Shown here in pieces: positions 26,735-34,429 of a DNA stretch of 64,000 bases; within the stretch, counting starts at the first letter, position 1; the number at the start of each line of letters is the position of its first letter. The notes under the pieces were generated by a model. The model saw nothing but the letters and a program-made list of their open reading frames with translations. It was not told where the DNA came from and did no database searches. Where the stretch lies: assembly GCF_014643515.1 (NCBI RefSeq), contig NZ_BMJP01000001.1:1054001-1118000 (forward strand), read 5' to 3'. A program made the position numbers and the translations under genes. The stretch comes from Sphingomonas prati (GTDB taxonomy: Bacteria; Pseudomonadota; Alphaproteobacteria; Sphingomonadales; Sphingomonadaceae).

Positions 26735-27223
26735 TCAACCGGCGTGCGGCTCGCTCTTACCCTTCAGCGCCCGCGCGGCTTCCAGCACCTCCTCCGCATG
26801 CCCCGGCACCTTCACCTTGCGCCACACGTGGGCGATTCGACCCGCGCCGTCGACCAGGAACGTCGCCCGGTCGATCCCCATATATTTCCGCCCGTACATG
26901 CTCTTCTCGACCCACGTCCCGAACGCCGCACACACGCTCTCGTCCGCGTCGGTGGCCAGCGGCACGGTTAACCCCGCCTTCTCGATGAACTTATTCTTCC
27001 CCTTCGACGTGCCCTTCGAAATGCCCAGCACATGCGCGCCTTCCATCTCGAACGCCGCCTTCAACCGCGTGAAATCCTGCGCTTCCACGGTGCAGCCCGA
27101 CGTGTCGTCCTTGGGGTAGAAGAACAACACCAGCGTGTTGCCAACCATGTCGGCCAGCCGCAACATCCCGCCGTCCGGCGTTTCGAGCGACAGGTCGGGC
27201 AGGCGGTCGTCGATATCGAGCAT
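26735..27223 (-). CDS. bcp: Thioredoxin-dependent peroxiredoxin, Bcp/PrxQ type
   Basis: Reduces hydrogen and organic peroxides in the cytoplasm. 162 residues. FFYPKDDTSGCTVEAQDF contains the peroxidatic Cys. The resolving Cys found five residues later in E. coli-type Bcp is Gln here, so the enzyme is of the one-Cys or distant-resolving kind. AAGGAG stands before the ATG at 27223; the longer frame upstream is not used. It follows glnE by 23 bp on the same strand. Confidence 0.94.
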   Translation of the reverse strand: MLDIDDRLPDLSLETPDGGMLRLADMVGNTLVLFFYPKDDTSGCTVEAQDFTRLKAAFEMEGAHVLGISKGTSKGKNKFIEKAGLTVPLATDADESVCAAFGTWVEKSMYGRKYMGIDRATFLVDGAGRIAHVWRKVKVPGHAEEVLEAARALKGKSEPHAG

Positions 27224-27246
27224 GGCAGGCTCCTTTTGGGGCGAAG

Positions 27247-29922
27247 TCAGACCGTGCTGATGCGCGACCATTCCGCTGCAATCAACCTCTGCGCCGCATC
27301 GCGCGCCGCGATCAGCGCGTCCCAGTCCGTCATCCGGCACGCCGCCGCGATCAGCGCGCGCACCGCGACCGGCGGCTCGGTCGATTCGGGCGACACCAAC
27401 CGCATCACCACCAGCATCCGCGTCAGCAGCGCGTGCGCCTCCGCCATCTCGCCGTCGATCAGCCCCGCCGCCGCCAGGTCCCCGATCGCGCTCCGCAACC
27501 GCGGGTCCAGCCCGATCGCGTGTCGCAGTTGCAGGACATGCACCGCGAACTCCGCATCGACCAGTCCGCCCGGCACCAGCTTCACGTCGAACGGCCCCGC
27601 CGGCGGCTTGTGCAGCGCGATCTCGCCGCGCATCCGCACCGCATCCGGGATCAGTGTCCCGGCATCACGCGGCCGCTCCAGCACGCCACGAATCACCGCC
27701 GTCAACCCAGCCACCGCATCCGCCGACCCGAACACCGGCCGAGCGCGGGTCAGCGCCATATGCTCCCACGTCCAGGCATCCTCGCGCTGGTACCGTTCGA
27801 AACTGTCGATCGACACCGCCAGCAACCCCTGCGCACCCGACGGCCGCAGACGCGTGTCGACATCGTACAACGGCCCCGCCGGCGTCGCGACGCTCAGCGC
27901 CCCGGTCACGCGCTGCGCCAGCCGGTTGAAATAGGTCGTCGCCCCCAGCGGCTTCGCCCCGTCCGACTCCACTTGGTGATCGCCCGTGAACAGGTAGATG
28001 AGGTCCAGGTCGGACGCATGGGTCAACGCCCCGCCACCCAGCCGGCCGAGCGCCAGGATCAACAACTCACCCCCCGGCACCGCCCCGTGCGCCTTGACGA
28101 ACTCCGCCACCGCGGCGCCCGCCAGCGCGCCGATCGCGCCCTCCGCCACGCGCGCATAGCCGCCCGCGACCTCGATCGGGTCCGCCACCCCCGCGACGAT
28201 CTGCGTCCCCAGCGCGAACCGCCGCTCGTTGATCCGCGCCCGCGCGCGGTCCAGCACCTGCTGATAGTCCGCCCCGCGTTCCACCGTCCCGAACTCGTCC
28301 GCCAGCACCACCACCGCGGGCGGCGGATCGAACGCGCTCGCATCGATCAGCACGTCGAGCAGCGCCGGCCGCCGCCCCAGCTGATCCGCGAGCGCCGGTG
28401 CGCTCGACAGGATATCGGCCACCAGCCGTCCCAGCCCCGGTCGCGCCGTCACCAGCCGGAAGAAATCGATCGCGGTCGGCAGCCCGCCGATCATCCGGTC
28501 CAGCCGCGCGAAGGCCGCATCCGGATCGCTCGCCTGCCCCAGCGCCGCGATCAGCCCGGGCAGCGCCGCCTCCATCGCCGCCTGCGCCGCCGGCGTCCGC
28601 AACGCCCGCGGCGTCCCCGCGCGCCATCCCTCGATCCGCGTCCGGACCGCCCCCGGGTCGCGATACCCGGCCGCCGTGACAGCATCCTCCACCGCCACCG
28701 CACCCCGCGGCAACGCAACGCCGTCCGTCGGATCGAGCGAGTCGTAGATCGTCCCCACTGCCGCCACGTCCGGCCGCAACCGATCGAGCAACGCCGCCCC
28801 GTTCGGCAATCCGTCCAACCGCGCCACCGCGTCCAGCGCGGCGAGATCAACCGGCAGGCTGTGCGTCTGGTGATCCTCGATCATCTGCAATCGGTGCTCG
28901 ACCGTCCGGAACGCGCGGTAGCCATGCGCCAGCCGCGCCGCCTCGTCCGGTCCGACATGCCCCGCCGCCGCCAGCGCCGTCAGCGCATCGAGCGTCGCCG
29001 GCGCCCGCAGCGCGGGATCGCGCCCGCCATGGACCAGCTGCTGGATCTGGATGAAGAACTCGATCTCGCGGATGCCGCCGCGCCCGCGCTTCATGTCGTA
29101 GCCGGGCCCGAAAACCTGGCCCTCGCTGTAATGCGCCCGAATGCGCCGCGAGATCTCGCGGATCTCGCCCACCGCGCCGAACCCAAGCCCGCGCCGCCAC
29201 ACGAACGGCCGGATCGCCGCGAGGAACCCGCCGCCCAGCGTCCGATCACCCGCCGCCGCTCGCGCCCGAATATACGCCGCCCGCTCCCACGGCAGCGCGC
29301 TCGACTCATAATATCCGATCGCTGCCTCCACCGGCAACGCGGGCGGCGTCGCTTCCGGCGACGGCCGCAATCTCAAATCGACGCGGAACACATAACCGTT
29401 GGCGTCGCGCGTCTGCAGCATCTCGACCAGCCGCCGCGCGATCCGCGCCGCTGCCTCGACCGGCTCCTCGCTCCGCCGCCGCGGCAGCGTGTCCGGATCG
29501 AACAGCAGGATCGGGTCGATATCGCTCGAATAATTCAGCTCGCGGCTGCCATGCTTGCCCAGCGCGAGCACGCTGAACCCGGTCACCGCATCTGCCCCGC
29601 GCTCGCGAAAGATCGCATGCAACGCGCGCTCCACCGCCCGATCCGCAAAGTCGGACAAGAACCGCACGACCTGCTCGAATGACAACCGCCCCGACAGGTC
29701 ACCCAGCGCAACGGCCAGCGCCACCGCCTGCCGCTCCCGCCGCAAGGCACGAGAAACCTCGGCGACACTTTCACCCGGCTCCCACGCCGCGGCGATCGCC
29801 GTGTCGAACGATCCAGTTGCCGTCGCCGCCAGCACCTCCGGGCGCGCTAGCATCAGCCGCCGCAGAAACGGCGCCTCCGCCATCATGCGGTCGCGCGCAT
29901 CGGCAATATCGGGATCTGTCAC
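27247..29922 (-). CDS. glnE: Bifunctional glutamine synthetase adenylyltransferase/deadenylase
   Basis: Adds AMP to, or removes it from, glutamine synthetase according to nitrogen status, via PII. About 891 residues. The two nucleotidyltransferase domains each carry their motif: GSRELNYSSDIDPILLF (N-terminal, deadenylase) and GGGALTHASDLDLIYLF (C-terminal, transferase). The start is uncertain: GTG at 29922 is preferred (GTGGTAG upstream); GTG 29931 and TTG 29946 are in frame. Divergent from the second nepR-like gene, whose proposed promoter lies within 75 bp. Confidence 0.94.
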   Translation of the reverse strand: MTDPDIADARDRMMAEAPFLRRLMLARPEVLAATATGSFDTAIAAAWEPGESVAEVSRALRRERQAVALAVALGDLSGRLSFEQVVRFLSDFADRAVERALHAIFRERGADAVTGFSVLALGKHGSRELNYSSDIDPILLFDPDTLPRRRSEEPVEAAARIARRLVEMLQTRDANGYVFRVDLRLRPSPEATPPALPVEAAIGYYESSALPWERAAYIRARAAAGDRTLGGGFLAAIRPFVWRRGLGFGAVGEIREISRRIRAHYSEGQVFGPGYDMKRGRGGIREIEFFIQIQQLVHGGRDPALRAPATLDALTALAAAGHVGPDEAARLAHGYRAFRTVEHRLQMIEDHQTHSLPVDLAALDAVARLDGLPNGAALLDRLRPDVAAVGTIYDSLDPTDGVALPRGAVAVEDAVTAAGYRDPGAVRTRIEGWRAGTPRALRTPAAQAAMEAALPGLIAALGQASDPDAAFARLDRMIGGLPTAIDFFRLVTARPGLGRLVADILSSAPALADQLGRRPALLDVLIDASAFDPPPAVVVLADEFGTVERGADYQQVLDRARARINERRFALGTQIVAGVADPIEVAGGYARVAEGAIGALAGAAVAEFVKAHGAVPGGELLILALGRLGGGALTHASDLDLIYLFTGDHQVESDGAKPLGATTYFNRLAQRVTGALSVATPAGPLYDVDTRLRPSGAQGLLAVSIDSFERYQREDAWTWEHMALTRARPVFGSADAVAGLTAVIRGVLERPRDAGTLIPDAVRMRGEIALHKPPAGPFDVKLVPGGLVDAEFAVHVLQLRHAIGLDPRLRSAIGDLAAAGLIDGEMAEAHALLTRMLVVMRLVSPESTEPPVAVRALIAAACRMTDWDALIAARDAAQRLIAAEWSRISTV

Positions 29923-29971
29923 ATCTACCACGCAGCAAGGTAACAACTGTCGGACGCAACGTCATCCATGC

Positions 29972-29996
29972 GCAACCGACGGGATATGTCGGCGTT
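29972..29996 (+). promoter_or_regulatory. Candidate EcfG-type promoter of the second nepR-like gene
   Basis: GCAAC-N16-CGTT, one mismatch from the alphaproteobacterial EcfG consensus GGAAC-N16/17-CGTT. The -10 ends only eight bases before the ATG, which would give a nearly leaderless transcript. Confidence 0.4.
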
Positions 29997-30004
29997 ATAC
30001 AGGC

Positions 30005-30181
30005 ATGAAACAGACAGCGAATTTCCGAAGAGCGGCCACGCCGCAAACAGTCGCCCGGCCGTCCGTTGCATCACTCCCCTCGCGAGCGACGAAGAGTGTC
30101 GGCACCGCCCTCCGACGCGTCTATCCCGACGGACCGGCTCTCCCTCACGACATGCAGGTACTTCTCGATAAATTAAGCTAA
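30005..30181 (+). CDS. Second NepR-like anti-sigma factor
   Basis: 58 residues. The C-terminal half matches the NepR core: SVGTALRRVY (canonical VGxALRxxY) and PHDMQVLLDKL (canonical P-D-LLxLLxKL). NepR proteins bind EcfG in unstressed cells and are removed by phosphorylated PhyR. Compared with the canonical NepR at 32217, the connecting segment is shorter and the acidic V-E-D before the proline is missing. The gene ends three bases from the ecfG stop, convergent with it. The N-terminal half is basic and without motif. No classical ribosome site is seen. It could be a paralogue tuning EcfG or another ECF sigma factor. Confidence 0.72.
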   Translation: MKQTANFRRAATPQTVARPSVASLPSRATKSVGTALRRVYPDGPALPHDMQVLLDKLS

Positions 30182-30184
30182 AGA

Positions 30185-30844
30185 TCAGCGTGGACGGCTG
30201 AGTTCGTCCACGTCGTTCATGATCGACTGCAACGCCGTCCGGTCTGGGTCCGACACATGCGACCGACGCGACGGCAACTTACCCTCGCTGAGCAAGTTCT
30301 CGAGTGCCACGCGACCACGCGCCACACGGCTTTTGATCGTGCCGACTGCACAACCGCAGATTTCGGCCGCTTCCTCATAGGCGAAACCACCCGCACCGAC
30401 CAGGATCAGTGCCTCGCGCTGCGGCTGCGGTAGGTGCATCAACGCACGCTGCATATCGCCAAGCTCAACATGGCGATCCTGGCTCGCCGGTGCTGCAAGC
30501 AGCTTGGATGCCGTGATCTCGTCCCATTCGCCCTTGAACCGCGCGCGGCGCATCTGGCTCAGGAACAGGTTGCGCAGGATGATGAAGGTCCAGGCACGCA
30601 TGTTCGTGCCGGCCTGGAAACGCTTTCGCGCCGCCCAAGCCTTCAGCAGCGTTTCCTGGACCAGATCGTCCGCCAGGTCGCGATTGCCGGACAACGACCG
30701 TCCGAACGCGCGCAGATGTGGGATCACTCGGGCGAGCTCGTCCTTGAACTCATTGTCCGGCAACGGCACCGGCTCGGCACGGACCTCCTCGACGTCGTCG
30801 TCGTCATAGTCCTCGTCCGGGCCGCGCTGGTCTTCGTTGATCAC
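30185..30844 (-). CDS. ecfG: General stress response ECF sigma factor EcfG
   Basis: Extracytoplasmic-function sigma factor directing the alphaproteobacterial general stress regulon. 219 residues: an acidic N-terminus, region 2 (VIPHLRAFGRSLSG, LADDLVQETLLKAW, WTFIILRNLFLSQMRRAR) and region 4 (LPQPQREALILVGAGGF, EAAEICGCAVGTIKSRV). The start codon is GTG with AAGGGG upstream. It lies downstream of phyR and of the 45-residue membrane protein on the same strand, and its antagonist nepR is on the other strand beyond phyR. Confidence 0.93.
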   Translation of the reverse strand: MINEDQRGPDEDYDDDDVEEVRAEPVPLPDNEFKDELARVIPHLRAFGRSLSGNRDLADDLVQETLLKAWAARKRFQAGTNMRAWTFIILRNLFLSQMRRARFKGEWDEITASKLLAAPASQDRHVELGDMQRALMHLPQPQREALILVGAGGFAYEEAAEICGCAVGTIKSRVARGRVALENLLSEGKLPSRRSHVSDPDRTALQSIMNDVDELSRPR

Positions 30845-30969
30845 GTGCTACTCGCCCCTTCGAACGGCTACCCGTCCAGTCCGGAGGAAATAGGAAGGGT
30901 CCGGATGGATTGCGAGCCGTTTTTCCGGAGAGCCTCCGGCGACCGCTCCCGGACCGCAATTCCGGGGTG

Positions 30970-31107
30970 TCAGGCGAACATCAACAACAGGATGATGAAC
31001 AGCCCGACGATCAGCCCCAGCGAGATCGGCAGCACATAACGGGTCACATGCGTGCTGGCACCGCCACGCGCTTCGGTCCGGCTCACTTCGATCGGGTCTT
31101 CGGCCAT
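30970..31107 (-). CDS. 45-residue single-span membrane protein within the stress locus
   Basis: ATG preceded by GGAGAG, an excellent ribosome site. The N-terminal 24 residues are polar (MAEDPIEVSRTEARGG start) and the C-terminal 20 form one hydrophobic helix (LPISLGLIVGLFIILLLMF) ending at the stop, so it is a small tail-anchored-type inner-membrane protein. It sits between phyR and ecfG, same strand, 66 bp after phyR and 125 bp before ecfG, suggesting co-expression with the stress regulators. Function unknown. Confidence 0.75.
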   Translation of the reverse strand: MAEDPIEVSRTEARGGASTHVTRYVLPISLGLIVGLFIILLLMFA

Positions 31108-31173
31108 GTCGTCTCTCCGTCAGCAAAAGCGCGTATCCGGCCGCGGACCCATGCCCGCGACCGGTCGGGTCGG

Positions 31174-31968
31174 TCAGGCCGGAACGGTCGCCTGGTCGAA
31201 GAACAGCGCCTGGCTGATCGCCGCCTTCACGGTCGACCGCTGGAACGGCTTGGTGATCAGGAACGTCGGCTCCGGCCGCTCGCCCGTCAGCAGCCGCTCC
31301 GGGAACGCCGTGATGAAAATCACCGGCACCGAGAACTCCGCGAGGATGTCCTTGACTGCATCGATCCCCGAACTGTCGTCGGCCAACTGGATGTCGGCCA
31401 GCACCAGGCCCGGACGATGCGCCATCGCCTGCGCCACGGCCTCGTCACGCGTGACGGCAACGCCGTTCACCGAATGGCCCAGGTCGCGGACGATCGTCTC
31501 GAGGTCCATCGCGATGATCGGCTCGTCTTCAATGATCAGCACGTCGGCATGCGTCTGGCGCTCGATCTCCTCCAGTGCCTCGTTCACCAGCGCGTCGATC
31601 TCGGCTGGGTCCGCCTCGATCAGGTAGCCGGCATCCTCCGGCGTGAACCCTTCCATCGCGGTCAGCAGCAACGCCTGACGCGATCGGGGCGTCACCTGCG
31701 CAAGCCGCGCCTGTGCGATGCCCTCGTTACCGGTATCGCCGGCATCGCGGTTCTCGATCTCGTCGTTGGTCGACGACCAGATCGCCTGGAACGTGCGGTA
31801 CAGCCCTAGGCGCGGATCGACGTCACGCGGAAAATCTTCCGGCGCGTCGACGATCGCCTGCAACGCCGCCCGGACATAGGTATCGCCGTGCGACTGGCTG
31901 CCGGTCAGTGCGCGGGCGTAGCGCCGCAGGAAGGGAAGGTGCGGGGCGAGATCCTGGCCAAGCGACAT
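31174..31968 (-). CDS. phyR: General stress response anti-anti-sigma regulator PhyR
   Basis: 264 residues. The N-terminal half (1-135) is an EcfG-like sigma mimic (MSLGQDLAPHLPFLRRYARAL, LLLTAMEGFTPEDAGYLI); the C-terminal half is a receiver domain with acidic pocket IIEDEP, the phospho-accepting Asp in VLADIQLAD (D192), ITAFPE and the conserved Lys in ITKPF. When phosphorylated it binds NepR and frees EcfG. MSLGQ at 31968 is the usual family start; AGGAG is 12 bases upstream. An in-frame ATG at 32001 would add 11 residues. Confidence 0.96.
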   Translation of the reverse strand: MSLGQDLAPHLPFLRRYARALTGSQSHGDTYVRAALQAIVDAPEDFPRDVDPRLGLYRTFQAIWSSTNDEIENRDAGDTGNEGIAQARLAQVTPRSRQALLLTAMEGFTPEDAGYLIEADPAEIDALVNEALEEIERQTHADVLIIEDEPIIAMDLETIVRDLGHSVNGVAVTRDEAVAQAMAHRPGLVLADIQLADDSSGIDAVKDILAEFSVPVIFITAFPERLLTGERPEPTFLITKPFQRSTVKAAISQALFFDQATVPA

Positions 31969-32074
31969 GTCAGTACTATACTCCTGTTTCGGCTCGAACA
32001 TATCACCGCCGCGGCGGGTCAAGGCAAGCCGCCCGCGCCGGTGAGACGAAGGTTCCGTTTGTTGTGTCGAAGCT

Positions 32075-32099
32075 GGAACCAACCGACCAGTTTTTAGTT
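32075..32099 (+). promoter_or_regulatory. Candidate EcfG promoter of nepR
   Basis: GGAAC-N16-AGTT in the phyR-nepR gap: a perfect -35 and one mismatch in the -10 relative to GGAAC-N16/17-CGTT. It points toward nepR and suggests EcfG-driven negative feedback. Confidence 0.5.
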
Positions 32100-32216
32100 T
32101 CCCCGCACGAGACAGCAATTGTCCGATTGTCCAATGCGCAGCCCGAACGTGGCGCACATGGGCGGTCGGGCGCGAATGTGCGCAGGGCGCATGATCTATG
32201 ACGGGGGACTGACCAG

Positions 32217-32393
32217 TTGGCGCCTGAGGCAAAGAAGCAGGCTGGGACCCCCGGCAAAGCCGGCAAGCGACCCGCCCCGGATGCCGCCATCGGTGATGCG
32301 AATGTGGGTCAGGCGCTGCGCTCCGCCTATCAGCGGACAGTGAACGAGGACGTGCCGGCGGACCTGCTGGATTTGCTCGGCAAGCTGGGCTGA
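32217..32393 (+). CDS. nepR: NepR anti-sigma factor (TTG start)
   Basis: 58 residues. The canonical NepR core is complete: NVGQALRSAYQRTVNEDVP then ADLLDLLGKLG at the very end. It sequesters EcfG until PhyR~P competes. An in-frame stop (TGA 32199-32201) leaves TTG at 32217 as the only usable start before the conserved core; GGGGGA lies ten bases upstream. The weak codon may keep the anti-sigma factor low. The PhyP-like kinase gene begins 70 bp downstream on the same strand. Confidence 0.88.
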   Translation: MAPEAKKQAGTPGKAGKRPAPDAAIGDANVGQALRSAYQRTVNEDVPADLLDLLGKLG

Positions 32394-32463
32394 GCCACCA
32401 ATAAGGGGGATGGTCGGGATGACCGGTCGCTGTCCGGGTCCGGCATGATATAGGCGCTGCGCC

Positions 32464-34047
32464 ATGACCCTACCGTCCTTCTCCAGGCTTTCGACCGGTT
32501 TCAAAATGCTGTTGATCCTGACGGTTGCCCTGCTGCCGCTGGGGCTTATCGCGATCTTCGCCTCGATCGAAAGCGCTCAGACAGCACGGTTGCGCCGGGC
32601 CGACGATGCCCGGGTCACCGCGACGGAGGCGGCGCGCCAACTCAGCATCGCGATCGGCCACACCTCGCTCGATCTGCGCGCCGTCACCGCCCGCCTCGAT
32701 TATGCCCCGATGACCCGCGCCGCGCGTCTGGCCGAATGCCGCACCTCGCTTGCCGACCTACGGGCTGCCGGAAAGAACCACTACGAGTTCGCAGTGCTCA
32801 CCATTGCGGGCCGCCTCGTCTGCGCCACCCCGGGGTTCAGCGGTCTGCCCCCCACGATGCCGCAGGAACTGTTCGCGACGGAAGTCCGGCTGCTCCCCGC
32901 AATCCAGCGTGTCCAGTTCGAGGCGCGCTCACCCGGCGGCGGGCTGTTCGGCGTGGCTGAGGCGCCGCTCGAAACACTGGAGACCGTCACCGCGCTCCCC
33001 GGGCGCACGATCCAGCACGGCATCGTCCTGCGGCACGAGACCGCCGCGATCACCGTGCGCCGTTTGCCCGCCAAGACCGCGATCGGCCCTCGCCTGCTGG
33101 TCACCTCGCCCGTCGCCAACGGTCAGGTGACGCTCGAACTGGTCACCAACGCGGTGCCGATCGGCGTGATCGAGCTGCTGCTCGCGCTGCTGCCGATCCT
33201 CATGTGGCTGGCCGCCGCGATCATCGGCTGGGTCGTAGTGGACCGCCTGATGATCCGCCCTCTGCTGCGGTTGCAGAGCGTCGTCGCCGACTATCGCCCC
33301 GAAAACGGCCCCATGGCCGTTCCGCATCTGACGACGCCCGCGCGTGAGATTCGCGAACTTGGCGAAGCGTTCCGGCTCGTCACCGAACGCGTCGCGCTGC
33401 ACGAGAGCGAACTGGCCGAGGGCCTGCTCCGCCAGACCAAACTCACCCGCGAAGTCCATCACCGTGTGAAGAACAACCTTCAAGTCGTCGCCAGCCTCAT
33501 CAGCATTCATGCGCGCGGGGTCGACGATCCGGACGTCGCCGCGGCCTACGCGTCGATCCAGCGCCGCGTCGATGCGCTCGCCGTCGTTCACCGCAATCAT
33601 TTCGCGGAAATGGAGGCCAATCGCGGGGTCGGCCTGCGTGCGCTGATCGGCGAGCTCGCCGCGAACCTCCGCGCGACCGCCGCGCCCAACGCGACCCATT
33701 TCGCAATCCGGCTCGACCTCATAACCGCCTTTTGCACGCAGGATGTCGCCGTCCCGGTCGCGTTCCTGATCACCGAGATCGTCGAGGTCGCGATGATCGC
33801 CGACCCGCGCGGCACGGCGCTGATCCGGCTCGTCCCCGCCGCCGCGCCTGAGCGCGCGACGCTGTCCGTCGCCGCAGCCGGCCTCAGCACAATTTCCGAA
33901 GAGTCGAACGCGCCGCCGGAACGCTTCCTCCGCGTCATGGAAGGCCTGTCACGACAGCTTCGCACCAGATTGTCAGTCGACACCGAAACGGGCACTTACG
34001 CAATCGACATTAGCATCCTGCCCGAACCGGCCACCGACATCGTCTGA
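32464..34047 (+). CDS. PhyP-type membrane sensor kinase/phosphatase with degenerate ATPase domain
   Basis: 527 residues: membrane helix (about 13-33), a roughly 195-residue periplasmic sensor region, second helix (about 233-258), a HAMP-like linker and a HisKA_2 domain with EVHHRVKNNLQVV (His333). The ATP-binding domain lacks a recognisable N-box Asn (ITEIVEVAMI in its place) and glycine boxes. PhyP of Sphingomonas Fr1 is known as a negative regulator of PhyR encoded in this locus, so a phosphatase or phosphotransfer role is likely rather than robust autophosphorylation. It shares a strand with nepR. Confidence 0.85.
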   Translation: MTLPSFSRLSTGFKMLLILTVALLPLGLIAIFASIESAQTARLRRADDARVTATEAARQLSIAIGHTSLDLRAVTARLDYAPMTRAARLAECRTSLADLRAAGKNHYEFAVLTIAGRLVCATPGFSGLPPTMPQELFATEVRLLPAIQRVQFEARSPGGGLFGVAEAPLETLETVTALPGRTIQHGIVLRHETAAITVRRLPAKTAIGPRLLVTSPVANGQVTLELVTNAVPIGVIELLLALLPILMWLAAAIIGWVVVDRLMIRPLLRLQSVVADYRPENGPMAVPHLTTPAREIRELGEAFRLVTERVALHESELAEGLLRQTKLTREVHHRVKNNLQVVASLISIHARGVDDPDVAAAYASIQRRVDALAVVHRNHFAEMEANRGVGLRALIGELAANLRATAAPNATHFAIRLDLITAFCTQDVAVPVAFLITEIVEVAMIADPRGTALIRLVPAAAPERATLSVAAAGLSTISEESNAPPERFLRVMEGLSRQLRTRLSVDTETGTYAIDISILPEPATDIV

Positions 34048-34143
34048 TCCTCCGGCCGGACGGTCCTACAGGCGCCCTTGGTGCCCGTCCCAACTGGCAG
34101 GCGTGGCAGTAAGGCGACAGGTTCCGGGTTTCGACACGCCTGC

Positions 34144-34168
34144 GGAACAAGTTTCGCCATGGCGCATT
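34144..34168 (+). promoter_or_regulatory. Candidate EcfG-type promoter of the entericidin-like gene
   Basis: GGAAC-N16-CATT, one mismatch in the -10, 46 bases before the ATG. Confidence 0.4.
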
Positions 34169-34214
34169 CCCACTCAAGCCTCCGCACAGGCGGCACTGAA
34201 TCAGGAGTTACAAC

Positions 34215-34343
34215 ATGGTCCGTAAGATCGTCGCTATCGCCCTCGTCACCGGCAGCCTCATGGTTTCGGCCTGCAATACCGTCGAAGGCGCCGGCAAGGA
34301 TGTGAAGTCTGCTGGTCAGGCAATCGAGAAGACGGCAAACTAA
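34215..34343 (+). CDS. Entericidin A/B family lipoprotein
   Basis: 42 residues. A short lipoprotein signal ends in the lipobox VSAC (C20), followed by NTVEGAGKDVKSAGQAIE, the classic entericidin mature region. Members are small membrane-associated lipoproteins linked to osmotic or stationary-phase stress. AGGAG precedes the ATG. A bidirectional terminator follows. Confidence 0.9.
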   Translation: MVRKIVAIALVTGSLMVSACNTVEGAGKDVKSAGQAIEKTAN

Positions 34344-34364
34344 GTCCGCCTTTTGCGAACCAAT

Positions 34365-34393
34365 AACCCCGCCGGTCCACGACCGGCGGGGTT
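34365..34393. terminator. Bidirectional terminator between the entericidin-like gene and tatC
   Basis: AACCCCGCCGGTC and GACCGGCGGGGTT form a perfect 13-bp stem with a 3-base loop in the gap between the convergent genes. Confidence 0.82.
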
Positions 34394-34429
34394 CTTCATG
34401 CCCGCGACACTTAACCGCGGCCTCGAACG

